A DNA stretch of 64,000 nt from the NCBI GenBank assembly GCA_903877645.1, contig CAIRES010000059.1, positions 23,544-87,543 on the forward strand, given 5' to 3'. A program made the translations under genes and the position numbers. This document shows, in pieces, positions 15,030-25,414 of the stretch. Numbering within the stretch: the stretch's first letter is position 1; every line of letters starts with the position of its first letter. The notes beneath the pieces were generated by a model. The model searched no databases and was not told the DNA's origin. It saw nothing but the letters and a program-made list of their open reading frames with translations. This DNA comes from an uncultured Bacteroidota bacterium (GTDB lineage Bacteria > Bacteroidota > Bacteroidia > Chitinophagales > Chitinophagaceae).

Positions 15030-18000
15030 ATGAGTCACAAACAATATTGGTCGGGCCTGGAAGATCTCAATAACATTGCTACCAATAAGGAAGTAGTGGA
15101 AAATGAGTTTAAGGAAGAATTGCCGTTCGATCTGAGCGACAATTTATTCAACGCTGCTACTCCCCGCCGCGACTTTTTGAAGTTCTTAGGTTTCAGCACT
15201 GTTGCTGCCACATTGGTTGCCAGTTGCGAAATGCCTGTGCGTAAAGCTATTCCTTATGCAATAAAGCCGGAGGATATTGTGCCGGGTGTGCCTAATTACT
15301 ATGCATCTACATTTGCAGAAGGTGGCGATTATTGCGCTATCGTTATCAAAACAAGGGATGGCCGCCCTATTAAAGTAGAAGGCAACGACCTGTCTTCCAT
15401 TACTAAAGGTGGTACTTCTGCAAGGGTTCAGGCATCTGTATTGAACCTTTATGACAAAGCACGCCTTCGTCATCCGCTTGCAGATGGCAATGAAGCTACT
15501 TTTGATGCGATAGACAAGATGGTGAAGGAAGGCATGGGTACAAAACCCGGCTACCTTGTTACCGGTTCTATCCTCAGCCCTACTACCAAGGATATTATCA
15601 CCCAGTTCACTACCAAATTTCCGAATGTAAAGCACGTTGTTTACGATGCTATTTCTTATTCGGGTATGCTGCAGGCTAATGAGGCCAGCTATGGTAAAAA
15701 AACATTGCCTACTTACCATTTCGATAAAGCACACACCATTGTAAGCCTTGATGCCGATTTCCTGGGTACCTGGTTGTCTCCTGTTGAATTTTCAAAAGGC
15801 TATTCAAAAGGCCGTAAGATCAGCGTCAAAAATCTCGCTATCTCCAAGCATTACCAGGTAGAGGCTACGCATACTATTTCGGGTGCTGCTGCTGATCACC
15901 GTGCCACCTGCCGCCCTTCTGAAATGGGCCTGGTAGCAGTGGCATTGCTGAATGCGGTGAATGGTACTGCACCATCATTGCCAAGCGCTAACCTGAATAA
16001 ACTCATCACAGAAGCTGCTGCCGATCTGAAGAAAGGTAATGGTATGGTGGTTTGTGGCTGCAACGATGTGAATGTGCAGACTGTGGTGAATGCGATCAAC
16101 AGTGCAATAGGCGCTAATGGGACTACCATTAACTGGACAGTAACTGCCAACAACAAACAAGGCATTGATAAAGATGTGGTAGATATGGTAGCGGCAATGG
16201 AAGCAGGCCAGGTAGGTGCTGCATTCTTCCACAACGTTAACCCTGTTTACGACTACTTTGATAATAAGAAATTTGCTGCCGCGCTGGCAAAAGTTCCGGT
16301 GACCGTTTCTTTTAACGACCGCATGGACGAGACCACGCAAAAATGCAAGTACGCCATACCGGACCATAACTTCCTGGAAAGCTGGGGTGATGCCGAACCT
16401 AAGCCGGGCTACTTCAGCCTGATGCAGCCGGGTATATCGCCACTGTTCAAGACCCGTTCTTTGCAGGATACGCTGATGATATGGTCGGGCAACCCACGGT
16501 CTTATGCTGACTTCTGGAAAGCATACTGGATGGCCAAAACAGGTAGCCAGGAAGCATTTGACAAAGCGTTGCAGGAGGGTATCATAGAGCCTGCGGGCGA
16601 TATGGCCATTGGCGGCGGCACTTATGCAGGCAACACTGCTGATGCTGTAGCTAAGATACAGGCTAAAAAACCATCTACAGGCACTGAGGTGGTTGTATAC
16701 CAGAAGATAGCAATAGGGCATGGCGGCGCATGGAGCAACAACCCATGGCTGCTGGAAATGCCTGATCCTGTAACCCGCGCTACCTGGGACAACTACGTAT
16801 GCGTATCCCCAAAACGTGCCAAGACCTTACATTCGGAGCTTACAGGCTTCTCGGAAGTAGACAATAAAAAAGTAGTGGTGACCATAAAAGGCGCTAACGG
16901 ATACTCGGTGAATCTGCCGGTGATCGTGGTGCCCGGTATGCACAATGATGTAGTGGCAATAGCAGTAGGCTATGGCCGCGATAAGCAGGTAGGCCGTGCA
17001 GCAGCCAGCGATGATACTAAGGGTGGCAAAAATGCCTATCCGTTCATGAGCTTTAATGGTGTCAATTTCGAACATCATGGCGACGTAAGCATCACCGAAA
17101 CTGCAGACAAGTATGAAGTAGCAGTAACACAAACGCATAATAGCTACGAGGCTCGCCCCGTAGTACATGAATATACACTGAACGAATTTACGAAAGACCC
17201 GCAGGTGCTCCTCAAAGAGCGTGGTGTAGAAATTTCTGAATTCTCTGCGGTGCCATGGATAGAAGATGGCAAAGAATATAAAGACGCCCCGGTTGACTCA
17301 ACAATAGAAGAAGGATATCGCCAGAACGGTACTTTGTTCCAGAACGGGCCGGAAACCACTTACCCTGCGATGGGCATCAAGTGGGGCATGTCTATAGATC
17401 TGAATAGCTGTACCGGCTGCGGCGCTTGCGTAGTGGGCTGTATGGCCGAGAATAACGTATCTGTGGTAGGTAAAGACCATGTGCTGAAAGCACATGAGAT
17501 GCACTGGATCCGCATCGACCGTTATTTCAGCGGTATGCCTGATGATCCGGATTCCATCCAGACCGTCTTCCAGCCGATGCTGTGCCAGCATTGCGATAAC
17601 GCACCTTGCGAAAACGTATGCCCGGTATCTGCAACCAATCATAGTTCTGAGGGCCTCAACCAGATGGTGTACAACCGCTGTATCGGCACTAAATATTGCG
17701 CTAATAACTGTCCTTATAAGGTTCGTCATTTCAACTGGATGGACTGGAATGGTGCAGATTGCTTTGAAGATAACATATACGAAGATGGCCGCCGTGATGA
17801 TATGAATGACGACCTGACACGTATGGTATTGAACCCCGACGTTACAGTTCGTAGCCGTGGTGTGATGGAAAAATGCAGTTTCTGCGTGCAGCGCCTGCAG
17901 GATGCCAAGCTCGCTGCAAAGAAAGCTGATCGCCCGATGAGGGATGGCGAAGTACGCACAGCATGCCAGCAGGCTTGTCCTACTGATGCGATCACCTTTG

Positions 18001-18188
18001 GTAATGTGAACGACAGGGCCAGCAACATCTCTAAGCTCCGTAAAGAAGAGCAGATAGAGCGTACGTTCTATGTACTGGAGCATATCCACACATTGCCAAA
18101 CGTGAACTACCTTGCTAAGATCAGGAACACGGAAGAGATCAATGCGCTGGATGAGAATAAGAATGAACTCCTGAAGTACCACGTTTAA
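15030..18188 (+). CDS. actB: Alternative complex III subunit ActB, molybdopterin-like and Fe-S fusion
   Basis: A 1052-aa periplasmic subunit. A twin-arginine-like motif RRDFLKFLG (R46-R47) precedes a hydrophobic stretch that ends near a Cys (VASCEM), so Tat export is likely. Residues about 60-740 form the molybdopterin-oxidoreductase-like domain, which in this family has no Mo cofactor. The rest is a ferredoxin-like domain with four Cys clusters: CTGCGACVVGC, CQHCDNAPCENVCP, CIGTKYCANNCP, and CSFC followed by ACQQACP. This supplies the Fe-S chain of the complex. Length matches characterised ActB proteins. Second gene of the operon. Confidence 0.95.
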   Translation: MSHKQYWSGLEDLNNIATNKEVVENEFKEELPFDLSDNLFNAATPRRDFLKFLGFSTVAATLVASCEMPVRKAIPYAIKPEDIVPGVPNYYASTFAEGGDYCAIVIKTRDGRPIKVEGNDLSSITKGGTSARVQASVLNLYDKARLRHPLADGNEATFDAIDKMVKEGMGTKPGYLVTGSILSPTTKDIITQFTTKFPNVKHVVYDAISYSGMLQANEASYGKKTLPTYHFDKAHTIVSLDADFLGTWLSPVEFSKGYSKGRKISVKNLAISKHYQVEATHTISGAAADHRATCRPSEMGLVAVALLNAVNGTAPSLPSANLNKLITEAAADLKKGNGMVVCGCNDVNVQTVVNAINSAIGANGTTINWTVTANNKQGIDKDVVDMVAAMEAGQVGAAFFHNVNPVYDYFDNKKFAAALAKVPVTVSFNDRMDETTQKCKYAIPDHNFLESWGDAEPKPGYFSLMQPGISPLFKTRSLQDTLMIWSGNPRSYADFWKAYWMAKTGSQEAFDKALQEGIIEPAGDMAIGGGTYAGNTADAVAKIQAKKPSTGTEVVVYQKIAIGHGGAWSNNPWLLEMPDPVTRATWDNYVCVSPKRAKTLHSELTGFSEVDNKKVVVTIKGANGYSVNLPVIVVPGMHNDVVAIAVGYGRDKQVGRAAASDDTKGGKNAYPFMSFNGVNFEHHGDVSITETADKYEVAVTQTHNSYEARPVVHEYTLNEFTKDPQVLLKERGVEISEFSAVPWIEDGKEYKDAPVDSTIEEGYRQNGTLFQNGPETTYPAMGIKWGMSIDLNSCTGCGACVVGCMAENNVSVVGKDHVLKAHEMHWIRIDRYFSGMPDDPDSIQTVFQPMLCQHCDNAPCENVCPVSATNHSSEGLNQMVYNRCIGTKYCANNCPYKVRHFNWMDWNGADCFEDNIYEDGRRDDMNDDLTRMVLNPDVTVRSRGVMEKCSFCVQRLQDAKLAAKKADRPMRDGEVRTACQQACPTDAITFGNVNDRASNISKLRKEEQIERTFYVLEHIHTLPNVNYLAKIRNTEEINALDENKNELLKYHV

Positions 18189-18251
18189 GGCGGATAAAGA
18201 ATAGAGGCTGTTGCAGAAAGAGTGAATTGAAAAATTGATTGTGTAATAAAG

Positions 18252-18265
18252 TCCGCCCCGGCGGA
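18252..18265. repeat. Short hairpin between actB and actC
   Basis: TCCGCC-CC-GGCGGA, a 6-bp perfect stem with a 2-nt loop in the 105-nt actB-actC spacer. It may affect mRNA stability or processing inside the operon. Confidence 0.45.
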
Positions 18266-18293
18266 TGAAGGATTAAAAATATAATTACGTGCT

Positions 18294-19760
18294 ATGCATA
18301 TTAAGTACGAATCGTTTGTAAGGGAACCACTTGTAGATGGAGATAAGACGTATCACCAGGTATCAGAAGATATCATAGGGCCTATTGAGCGCAAGCCGGG
18401 CCGTATGTGGTATGTGGGATTTTTCTTTTCGCTCCTGCTGCTGGGCTACGGTATTTTTTCCGTGAGCTGGGCAGTATATTGGGGTTTGGGCACATGGGGT
18501 GTGAACCGTACCGTAGGCTGGGGCTGGGACATCACCAACTTCGTATGGTGGATCGGTATCGGCCATGCGGGCACACTGATCTCTGCGATCCTTTTATTAT
18601 TCCGCCAGGGCTGGCGTACAGGTGTGAACCGTGCTGCTGAAGCCATGACGATATTTGCGGTAATGTGTGCGGGCCAGTTCCCGATATTCCACATGGGCCG
18701 TGTATGGGATGGTTTCTGGGTATTACCACTGCCAAACACACGTGGTACATTATGGCCAAACTTTGACTCTCCGCTTCTTTGGGACGTATTTGCGATCTCT
18801 ACTTACTTCACCGTTTCTTTGTTGTTCTGGTACACCGGCCTTATTCCTGACTTCACGCTGATACGCGACAGGGCTAAGACCAAGACCCGCAAAATGCTTT
18901 ACGGCCTGGCTTCTTTTGGCTGGACGGGTACCGCAAAAAGCTGGCAGCGTATGGAAGCCCTGGCACTCGTGCTTGCAGGGCTTTCTACACCACTGGTACT
19001 TTCAGTACATACGATAGTATCTTTTGACTTTGCTACCTCAGTAATACCCGGATGGCATACGACCATCTTCCCGCCATACTTCGTGGCCGGTGCGGTATTC
19101 TCCGGTTTTGCGATGGTGAACACCCTGTTGGTGATCACCCGCCGCATACTTCATCTTGAAGAATATATCACTATCGGTCACCTGGAAGCGATGAATAAGG
19201 TTATCGTACTTACAGGGTCTATAGTAGGTGTGGCTTACCTTACCGAGTTGTTCATATCGTGGTACAGTCAGTCGTGGGGCGAAATGGCCGCATTCCAATG
19301 GCGTATCATGGGCCCTTACTGGTGGAGTTATTGGGCGATGATGACCTGCAATGTGGTTTCTCCGCAGTTGTTCTGGTTCAAAAAATTGCGTCGCAATGTT
19401 CCGTTCACATTCGTTATGTCTATCGTAGTGAATATCGGTATGTGGTTCGAGCGTTTTGTGATCATCGTTACTTCTCTTTACCGCGACTGGATACCGAGCA
19501 GTTGGACATATTACAGCCCCACATGGCCTGAAGTAGGTTTCTACCTGGGTACATTCGGCCTGTTCTTCACCTGCTACTTCCTGTTTGCGAAATATTTCCC
19601 TGTGGTAGCTGTGCATGAGATCAAGTTCATTTTGAAAACATCAGGCGACAACTACAAGAGGGGTATGCAGAAGATCGAAGACCAGAGTACTGAAGATTTC
19701 CTTCATGTGGTGCATACACATCATGAAGCTGATCATCATGAAGAAGCGGCGCACCACTAA
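18294..19760 (+). CDS. actC: Alternative complex III subunit ActC, NrfD-like quinol-binding protein
   Basis: A 488-aa integral membrane protein of the NrfD/PsrC family with about ten transmembrane helices. It contributes a quinol-oxidation site on the periplasmic side. Typical segments are TVGWGWDITNFVWWIGIGHA near the N-terminus, FPIFHMGRVWDGFWVLPLPN, and SVHTIVSFDFATSVIPGWH. The C-terminus is a His/Glu-rich soluble tail (HTHHEADHHEEAAHH). The length fits ActC, and it sits in the standard gene order between actB and actD. Confidence 0.95.
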   Translation: MHIKYESFVREPLVDGDKTYHQVSEDIIGPIERKPGRMWYVGFFFSLLLLGYGIFSVSWAVYWGLGTWGVNRTVGWGWDITNFVWWIGIGHAGTLISAILLLFRQGWRTGVNRAAEAMTIFAVMCAGQFPIFHMGRVWDGFWVLPLPNTRGTLWPNFDSPLLWDVFAISTYFTVSLLFWYTGLIPDFTLIRDRAKTKTRKMLYGLASFGWTGTAKSWQRMEALALVLAGLSTPLVLSVHTIVSFDFATSVIPGWHTTIFPPYFVAGAVFSGFAMVNTLLVITRRILHLEEYITIGHLEAMNKVIVLTGSIVGVAYLTELFISWYSQSWGEMAAFQWRIMGPYWWSYWAMMTCNVVSPQLFWFKKLRRNVPFTFVMSIVVNIGMWFERFVIIVTSLYRDWIPSSWTYYSPTWPEVGFYLGTFGLFFTCYFLFAKYFPVVAVHEIKFILKTSGDNYKRGMQKIEDQSTEDFLHVVHTHHEADHHEEAAHH

Positions 19761-19819
19761 ACCGCCGACCCTAAAGGGAGAAGGAATTTGTTTTTTGAAT
19801 TTTAGAATTTTGATATAAA

Positions 19820-20398
19820 ATGGCTATAAAAAAATTTGCTGTAGCGGCTTACGATGATGAGGAAGTATTATTTCCCGCAGTAAAATCTGTACGCCGTAAG
19901 GGTTATAAGATACATGATGTCTATACTCCCTTTGCAGTCCATGGGCTGGATGAGGCTATGGGCCTTAAAGGCACAGACCTGCACATTGCCGGCTTCATAT
20001 ATGGCTTATGCGGTACATCCACAGCAGTAGGCTTCATTTCCTGGATATTTACTTCCGATTGGCCTATTAATTACGGCGGTAAACCGCACTTTGCATTACC
20101 AGCCTGGATACCTATTACGTTCGAGCTTACGGTGCTTTTTGCGGCAGTAGGTATGACCATGACCTTTTGCTACCTTAACCAGATCATGCCGGGCGTGAAG
20201 AAACACGTATTTCACCCGCGCCAGAGTGATGATCTTTTTGTGATGGCAATAGAGATCGGGAAGCATGGTAATGAAAAGGAAGTTGCTGATTTTCTGAAAA
20301 CGACAGGCGCCAAAGAAGTGAACATACAGGTGGCGGAAGCCGGGTGGTGGTATGGCCGCTGGGATAAGAAAGAGCCGTATGAACTGGCTGCCGGGTAG
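19820..20398 (+). CDS. actD: Alternative complex III subunit ActD (DUF3341)
   Basis: A 192-aa protein with the DUF3341 layout: a soluble N-terminal part that senses or contacts the complex (DEEVLFPAVKSVRRKGYKI, YTPFAVHGLDEAMGL), two transmembrane helices (about 57-78 and 92-122), and a soluble C-terminus with FHPRQSDDLFVMAIE. It is a membrane-anchored structural subunit of alternative complex III without cofactors. It is found in the expected position of the operon. Confidence 0.93.
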   Translation: MAIKKFAVAAYDDEEVLFPAVKSVRRKGYKIHDVYTPFAVHGLDEAMGLKGTDLHIAGFIYGLCGTSTAVGFISWIFTSDWPINYGGKPHFALPAWIPITFELTVLFAAVGMTMTFCYLNQIMPGVKKHVFHPRQSDDLFVMAIEIGKHGNEKEVADFLKTTGAKEVNIQVAEAGWWYGRWDKKEPYELAAG

Positions 20399-20452
20399 TA
20401 TAAATAGAAAGGTGTTGTTCTTGATTTTTTGTTTTTTTGATCTTAACTGAAT

Positions 20453-21139
20453 ATGAATACAATTAAAAGCATAGTAGTGGTAAGCCTGGGTGTCGCGATC
20501 TGCGGCCTCGTGTCATGCGACTCCGGCAATCTGCGCCGCGATCCGGGGCATATCTACGCGCCTGATATGACCTACTCGCGCGCTTATGATGCCTACACAT
20601 CAAATCCAAACTTTGCCGATGGCCAGACAAGCCGCCAACCGGTTGCAGGCACCATAGCCCGTGGCCACATGTTGCCTGATCACCTGAAAGAAGGCGATAC
20701 CACATCCTACAAAACATTCACCACTTCCCTGCGCTTCAATGTAGACGAAATGAAGGAAGGAGGAAGGCTCTTCAATATATATTGTGCCATTTGCCATGGC
20801 CCTAATCTTGATGGACAGGGGCCATTATTTGCCAGCGGCAAGTTTGCTTCTATGCCTGCCAATTTCAAAGACGGCAAATACCTGCACATGCCGGTAGGCC
20901 AGATGTTTGCAGCCGCTAAATACGGCAAGAATATGATGGGTTCTTACGCCGCTCAGCTCGATGAAAAACAACGCTGGATGGTGATCGCCTACATCAAAAA
21001 AGTACAGTCTGAGAATGGCGGTGATGCGTTCACATTTGGTGAAGGCGCTGCTGCCCCTGCTGCGAAAGCAGATACCGGCAAAGCAGCAATGCCAATGGCC
21101 GCAGCTGATGCTAAGAAAGACGAGAAGAAAACGAAATAA
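20453..21139 (+). CDS. actE: Alternative complex III subunit ActE, monohaem cytochrome c lipoprotein
   Basis: A 228-aa cytochrome c. A type II signal peptide ends in lipobox LVSC (Cys about residue 22), so it is a lipoprotein. One haem site CAICH is present near residue 110, with later Met residues (MPVGQMF, KNMMGSY) as candidate axial ligands. The Ala/Lys-rich C-terminal tail is likely flexible. It carries the haem that passes electrons out of the complex. Located between actD and actF, 54 nt after actD. Confidence 0.94.
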   Translation: MNTIKSIVVVSLGVAICGLVSCDSGNLRRDPGHIYAPDMTYSRAYDAYTSNPNFADGQTSRQPVAGTIARGHMLPDHLKEGDTTSYKTFTTSLRFNVDEMKEGGRLFNIYCAICHGPNLDGQGPLFASGKFASMPANFKDGKYLHMPVGQMFAAAKYGKNMMGSYAAQLDEKQRWMVIAYIKKVQSENGGDAFTFGEGAAAPAAKADTGKAAMPMAAADAKKDEKKTK

Positions 21140-21171
21140 TTTTTAAAGATATTTTAATTAAAGTAGAAAAG

Positions 21172-22395
21172 ATGAATGACCGTTTTGAGATCCCCGGACG
21201 TTTACGAAATACCAGCATAGGCTTGATATTGGTCGGCGTGCTTACGCTTATAGGTGGCATTGCCTGCCTGCTGATGGGGCAAGGTACTACCGACGTTGAC
21301 CATGCGCGGTTCTGGGCAGTATTGCTACATGACAGCGTATTCTTTACGCTCATCACTACCGTCAGCATTTTCGTTATGTCGGCAGTATCGCTGGCGCAGG
21401 GTAGCTGGATAATAGCTTACCGCCGTGTACCCGAGGCTATTGGCGCTAATGTATGGGTGTTTGCTACTATCGCTGCTGTGGTGATGTTTCTTATCGTATT
21501 CACTTTCAGAGATTCGCACGGGGTCAATACAATTTACGGATGGGTAACTCCGGGCAACGATCCGATCCTCAAAGGAAAGTCTCCATTTTTGAATAAAGGT
21601 ATGTTCGTGGGCTTCACGCTCGTTACCCTTGGTTTGTGGTCTTTCTTCGGCCGCAAGATCCGCGCGTTGTCTATCGCACAGGAGTCTGCGCCACATAATG
21701 ATACTAAGATCTATTGGAAGGTGTTCCGCCTCGGGGCTGTATTCTTATTTGTGTATGCGTTAACGCAAATGAGCACCAGCCCGTGGTTATGGATCATGAG
21801 TGTACAACCCCACTGGTATTCTACGCTGTTTAGCTGGTACACTTTCGCCAGTGCCTTTGTAAGTGGTATGTCGCTTATTCTTCTTTGGGTAGTATACCTG
21901 AAAAACCAGGGTAATCTCGGCCTCGTAACCAAAGAACACATGCATGACCTCGGTAAGTTCATGTTCGCCTTCAGCATCTTCTGGACCTACCTTTGGTTTG
22001 CACAGTACATGCTGATCTGGTATGCCAACATACCTGATGAAACGGTTCACTTCAAGATGCGCCAGCAGGGGCCTTACAGCATTATTTTTTATGCCAACTT
22101 TATCATCAATTTCGTGATGCCTATATTGATACTGATGGCCCGCCCAAGCAAGCGCAACTACTTCACTATTACCTTTATGGCGATGGTCATCATTTTCGGC
22201 CACTGGCTCGATTTCTTCCAGATGATCATGCCACAGCCATTGGGCCAGTACTGGCATATCAATTGGTTCGAGATCGGAATATTCATGGGCTTTGCAGGCA
22301 TATTGATATTCAGTGTGTCGCGTACACTTACAAAATCAGACCTTGTGCCTAACAATAACCTAATGCTCAAAGAAACAGCGGTGCATTTAAGTTAG
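21172..22395 (+). CDS. actF: Alternative complex III subunit ActF, quinol:cytochrome c oxidoreductase membrane protein
   Basis: A 407-aa membrane protein with about ten transmembrane helices. It is a structural relative of ActC (NrfD fold). Recognisable segments include FWAVLLHDSVFFTLIT, WIMSVQPHWYSTLFSWYTFA, and FWTYLWFAQYMLIWYANIPD. In the known structures ActF completes the membrane part of alternative complex III and may provide a proton path. It is followed after 76 nt by coxB. Confidence 0.95.
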   Translation: MNDRFEIPGRLRNTSIGLILVGVLTLIGGIACLLMGQGTTDVDHARFWAVLLHDSVFFTLITTVSIFVMSAVSLAQGSWIIAYRRVPEAIGANVWVFATIAAVVMFLIVFTFRDSHGVNTIYGWVTPGNDPILKGKSPFLNKGMFVGFTLVTLGLWSFFGRKIRALSIAQESAPHNDTKIYWKVFRLGAVFLFVYALTQMSTSPWLWIMSVQPHWYSTLFSWYTFASAFVSGMSLILLWVVYLKNQGNLGLVTKEHMHDLGKFMFAFSIFWTYLWFAQYMLIWYANIPDETVHFKMRQQGPYSIIFYANFIINFVMPILILMARPSKRNYFTITFMAMVIIFGHWLDFFQMIMPQPLGQYWHINWFEIGIFMGFAGILIFSVSRTLTKSDLVPNNNLMLKETAVHLS

Positions 22396-22471
22396 TACGG
22401 TGGCCCTTGCGGGATGATAGAATAAAAGAAAAAGTATTAAAATTTAACCAGTAAATATAAGCTGAACGACC

Positions 22472-23530
22472 ATGTCGGGATTTATAATAATAACATTGAT
22501 AATTCTGGTCTTTATAGTTATATACCAGATAGGTAAAGCAAGTGAATATGCTGCCGTAATTCGCGGAGAAGAAAAGGTGAAGGCATCCACCAACCGCACC
22601 ATAGCAATATTGCTGCTGGCAATGTTTGTGCTGAGTATATGGGGCATCTGGATGTGCAATGATCTGTTTAAAGGGAAGTTATTACCGGTTGCTGCCTGCG
22701 CTACAGGTGTGAACTATGACATGATGTTCAATATGACCACGCTGGTTACCGGTATTGTGTTTTTCCTTACACAGGCTGTTCTTTTCTGGTTTGCATTCCG
22801 TTACAGGTCTACCGGCGATAAGCGCACTACTTTCTTCTTCCCGCACAACAATAAGCTGGAAATTATCTGGACTACCATTCCTGCCATTGCTATGGCGATT
22901 CTTGTGGCCATTGGTTTGCGCAACTGGTTTGATGTTACTTCTCCTGCGCCGCCTGAGGCTACTGTGGTAGAAGTAGTGGGCAAGCAGTTCAACTGGCTGA
23001 TCCGCTACCCCGGTAAAGACAAGGAGCTGGGAAAGAGGGACTTCCGCAAGATCAATGACGCAAATAATATCCTTGGCCTCGATTGGTCTGACCCGCATAA
23101 CATGGATGACATCATCGCACAGAATGGCGAGCTGCATGTGGTGGTCAACAAGCCTGTGAAATTGCTGATCGGTTCGCGCGATGTGATACATGATGTGGGC
23201 CTGCCGCACTTCCGTATGAAGATGGATGCTGTGCCCGGTATTACTACCACATTGTGGTTCACTCCTACTATCACTACTGATTCTATGAAGCTGATCACGC
23301 ACAATCCTGATTTTGTGTATGAAATATCCTGCGACCAGGTATGTGGTAAGGGCCACTATTCTATGCGCGGTACAGTGATCGTGCAGACACAGGCAGAGTA
23401 TGATAAATGGATGGCTGCGCAGCAGACGTACTACTCTCAAAATGCCCCCGGTGCAGCGCCGACTACTCCGGCAGCCGCACCCACGGATGCGCCTAAGAAA
23501 GATAGTGTAAAAGCAGTAACGATGAAATAA
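22472..23530 (+). CDS. coxB: Cytochrome c oxidase subunit II (CuA)
   Basis: A 352-aa subunit II. An N-terminal hydrophobic segment is followed by two transmembrane helices (about 45-63 and 85-108; the second helix of subunit II is near 135-155). The cupredoxin domain shows VVEVVGKQFNWLIRYPG, the CuA ligand His in RDVIHDVGLP, and the CuA loop C287-x3-C291-x3-H295-x2-M298. The CuA ligands show that it takes electrons from cytochrome c, not quinol. An Ala/Pro-rich tail closes the protein. A cytochrome c from the complex next door is the natural donor. Confidence 0.95.
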   Translation: MSGFIIITLIILVFIVIYQIGKASEYAAVIRGEEKVKASTNRTIAILLLAMFVLSIWGIWMCNDLFKGKLLPVAACATGVNYDMMFNMTTLVTGIVFFLTQAVLFWFAFRYRSTGDKRTTFFFPHNNKLEIIWTTIPAIAMAILVAIGLRNWFDVTSPAPPEATVVEVVGKQFNWLIRYPGKDKELGKRDFRKINDANNILGLDWSDPHNMDDIIAQNGELHVVVNKPVKLLIGSRDVIHDVGLPHFRMKMDAVPGITTTLWFTPTITTDSMKLITHNPDFVYEISCDQVCGKGHYSMRGTVIVQTQAEYDKWMAAQQTYYSQNAPGAAPTTPAAAPTDAPKKDSVKAVTMK

Positions 23531-23562
23531 TCGGCTACAATTGTAGTCATAAATGTTAAAAG

Positions 23563-25389
23563 ATGAGTAATCAAGAAATAATCATTGACGGGCCAAATGT
23601 AGTGCATGGTGGAGATACAGCCCCAACTGATATGCATGGCCATGAGCATCACGAACAGCATTTTATCTGGAAGTATATTTTCAGCCAGGACCATAAGATC
23701 ATCTCCAAGCAGTTCCTGATCACTGGTATTATCTGGGCGATCATAGGTGCTTTGATGTCTGTGTTTTTCCGTTTGCAGCTTGGTTTCCCTGATTCTACTT
23801 TCCCTATCATGGAGAAATTCCTTGGCGATTGGGCAAAGGGTGGCAAACTGACCCCTGAATTCTACTATGCATTAATAACGATGCATGGTACCATCCTTGT
23901 ATTCTTTGTACTTACGGCGGGCCTGAGCGGTACGTTTGCCAACCTGTTGATCCCTTACCAGGTGGGCGCACGTGATATGGCCTCTCCTTTTATGAACATG
24001 CTGTCTTATTGGTTCTTCTTCGCAGCCAGTATACTGATGTTCACTTCCCTTTTCGTAGAGACCGGTCCTGCATCAGGCGGCTGGACAACCTATCCGCCGC
24101 TTAGTGCCCTTAAAGAAGCATCACTTGGCTCCGGCGTAGGTATGGATCTTTGGTTGATGAGTATGGCTCTGTTTGTTGTGTCTTCATTGCTGGGTGGCCT
24201 TAACTACATCTCTACTGTACTTAATATGCGTACTAAGGGTATGACGATGACCCGCCTGCCATTGACAATCTGGGCGCTGTTTTTTACAGCTGTACTTGGC
24301 GTACTTTCTTTCCCTGTACTGTTCTCCGGCCTTGTGTTGCTGATATTCGACCGCAACTTCGGTACCAGCTTCTACCTGTCTGAAATATTCATAGGTGGTA
24401 AGGCATTGCCGCATGTTGGTGGCTCTGCTATCCTTTACCAGCACTTGTTCTGGTTCCTGGGGCATCCCGAGGTTTATATCATCATGCTTCCGGGCATGGG
24501 CATGGCATCGGAGGTACTGTCTACCAACAGCCGCAAACCGATCTTCGGTTACTTTGCAATGATCATTTCCCTCATTGGTATCACATTGCTGGCGTTCCTT
24601 GTTTGGGCGCACCACATGTTCGTTACCGGTATGAGTCCGTTCCTCGGTTCTATATTCGTACTGCTTACCCTGCTTATCGCAGTACCGTCTGCGGTAAAGG
24701 TGTTCAACTGGCTGACTACTATCTGGCGCGGTAACATCAGGTTCACGCCTGCTATGCTGTTCGCACTTGGTTTCGTATCTCTGTTCATCTCGGGAGGCCT
24801 TACAGGTATCTTCCTGGGTAACTCAGCACTTGATATACACCTTCATGATACATATTTCGTTGTGGCGCACTTCCATATTGTAATGGGTGTATCTGCCTTC
24901 TTCGGTATGTTTGCCGGTATCTATCATTGGTTTCCCAAGATGTTTGGCAAGTTCATGAACAATAGCCTTGGCTATATTCACTTCTTCATCACATTCATTG
25001 GTTCTTACCTTATCTTCTGGCCGATGCACTACGAAGGAATCGCAGGTATGCCACGCCGTTACTACGATTACTCGGCATGGGAATCATTCAAGCATTTTCA
25101 GGGTATCAATGCCTTCATCAGCATTGTAGCCATCATCGTATTCTTTACACAGTTATTGTTTGTGGTTAACTTCTTTACAAGCATTTTCCGTGGCCGCAAG
25201 CTCACTAATCCAAACCCATGGGGCGCTACTACACTGGAATGGACCACACCGATACATCCGGGCCATGGCAACTGGGTAGGCGAAATACCTGAAGTATATC
25301 GCTGGCCTTATGATTACAAAGATGATGGTCATGGCAATGACTTTATCCCGCAGACCACGCCATTAAGGCCGGGAGAAGAAGAACATTAA
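23563..25389 (+). CDS. coxA: Cytochrome c oxidase subunit I
   Basis: A 608-aa subunit I of the haem-copper superfamily with about 12-13 transmembrane helices. Signatures: WFLGHPEVYI (CuB His and the Tyr cross-link), VWAHHMFVTGM (two CuB His), and VVAHFHIVMGVSAFFGMFAG (haem a and a3 ligands). The long N-terminus starting with SNQEIIIDGP and the C-terminal soluble tail are typical of Bacteroidota. It closes the operon and is followed by a terminator. No subunit III or IV gene is nearby. Confidence 0.96.
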   Translation: MSNQEIIIDGPNVVHGGDTAPTDMHGHEHHEQHFIWKYIFSQDHKIISKQFLITGIIWAIIGALMSVFFRLQLGFPDSTFPIMEKFLGDWAKGGKLTPEFYYALITMHGTILVFFVLTAGLSGTFANLLIPYQVGARDMASPFMNMLSYWFFFAASILMFTSLFVETGPASGGWTTYPPLSALKEASLGSGVGMDLWLMSMALFVVSSLLGGLNYISTVLNMRTKGMTMTRLPLTIWALFFTAVLGVLSFPVLFSGLVLLIFDRNFGTSFYLSEIFIGGKALPHVGGSAILYQHLFWFLGHPEVYIIMLPGMGMASEVLSTNSRKPIFGYFAMIISLIGITLLAFLVWAHHMFVTGMSPFLGSIFVLLTLLIAVPSAVKVFNWLTTIWRGNIRFTPAMLFALGFVSLFISGGLTGIFLGNSALDIHLHDTYFVVAHFHIVMGVSAFFGMFAGIYHWFPKMFGKFMNNSLGYIHFFITFIGSYLIFWPMHYEGIAGMPRRYYDYSAWESFKHFQGINAFISIVAIIVFFTQLLFVVNFFTSIFRGRKLTNPNPWGATTLEWTTPIHPGHGNWVGEIPEVYRWPYDYKDDGHGNDFIPQTTPLRPGEEEH

Positions 25390-25414
25390 TAATACCAACA
25401 CACACAAAATAATG

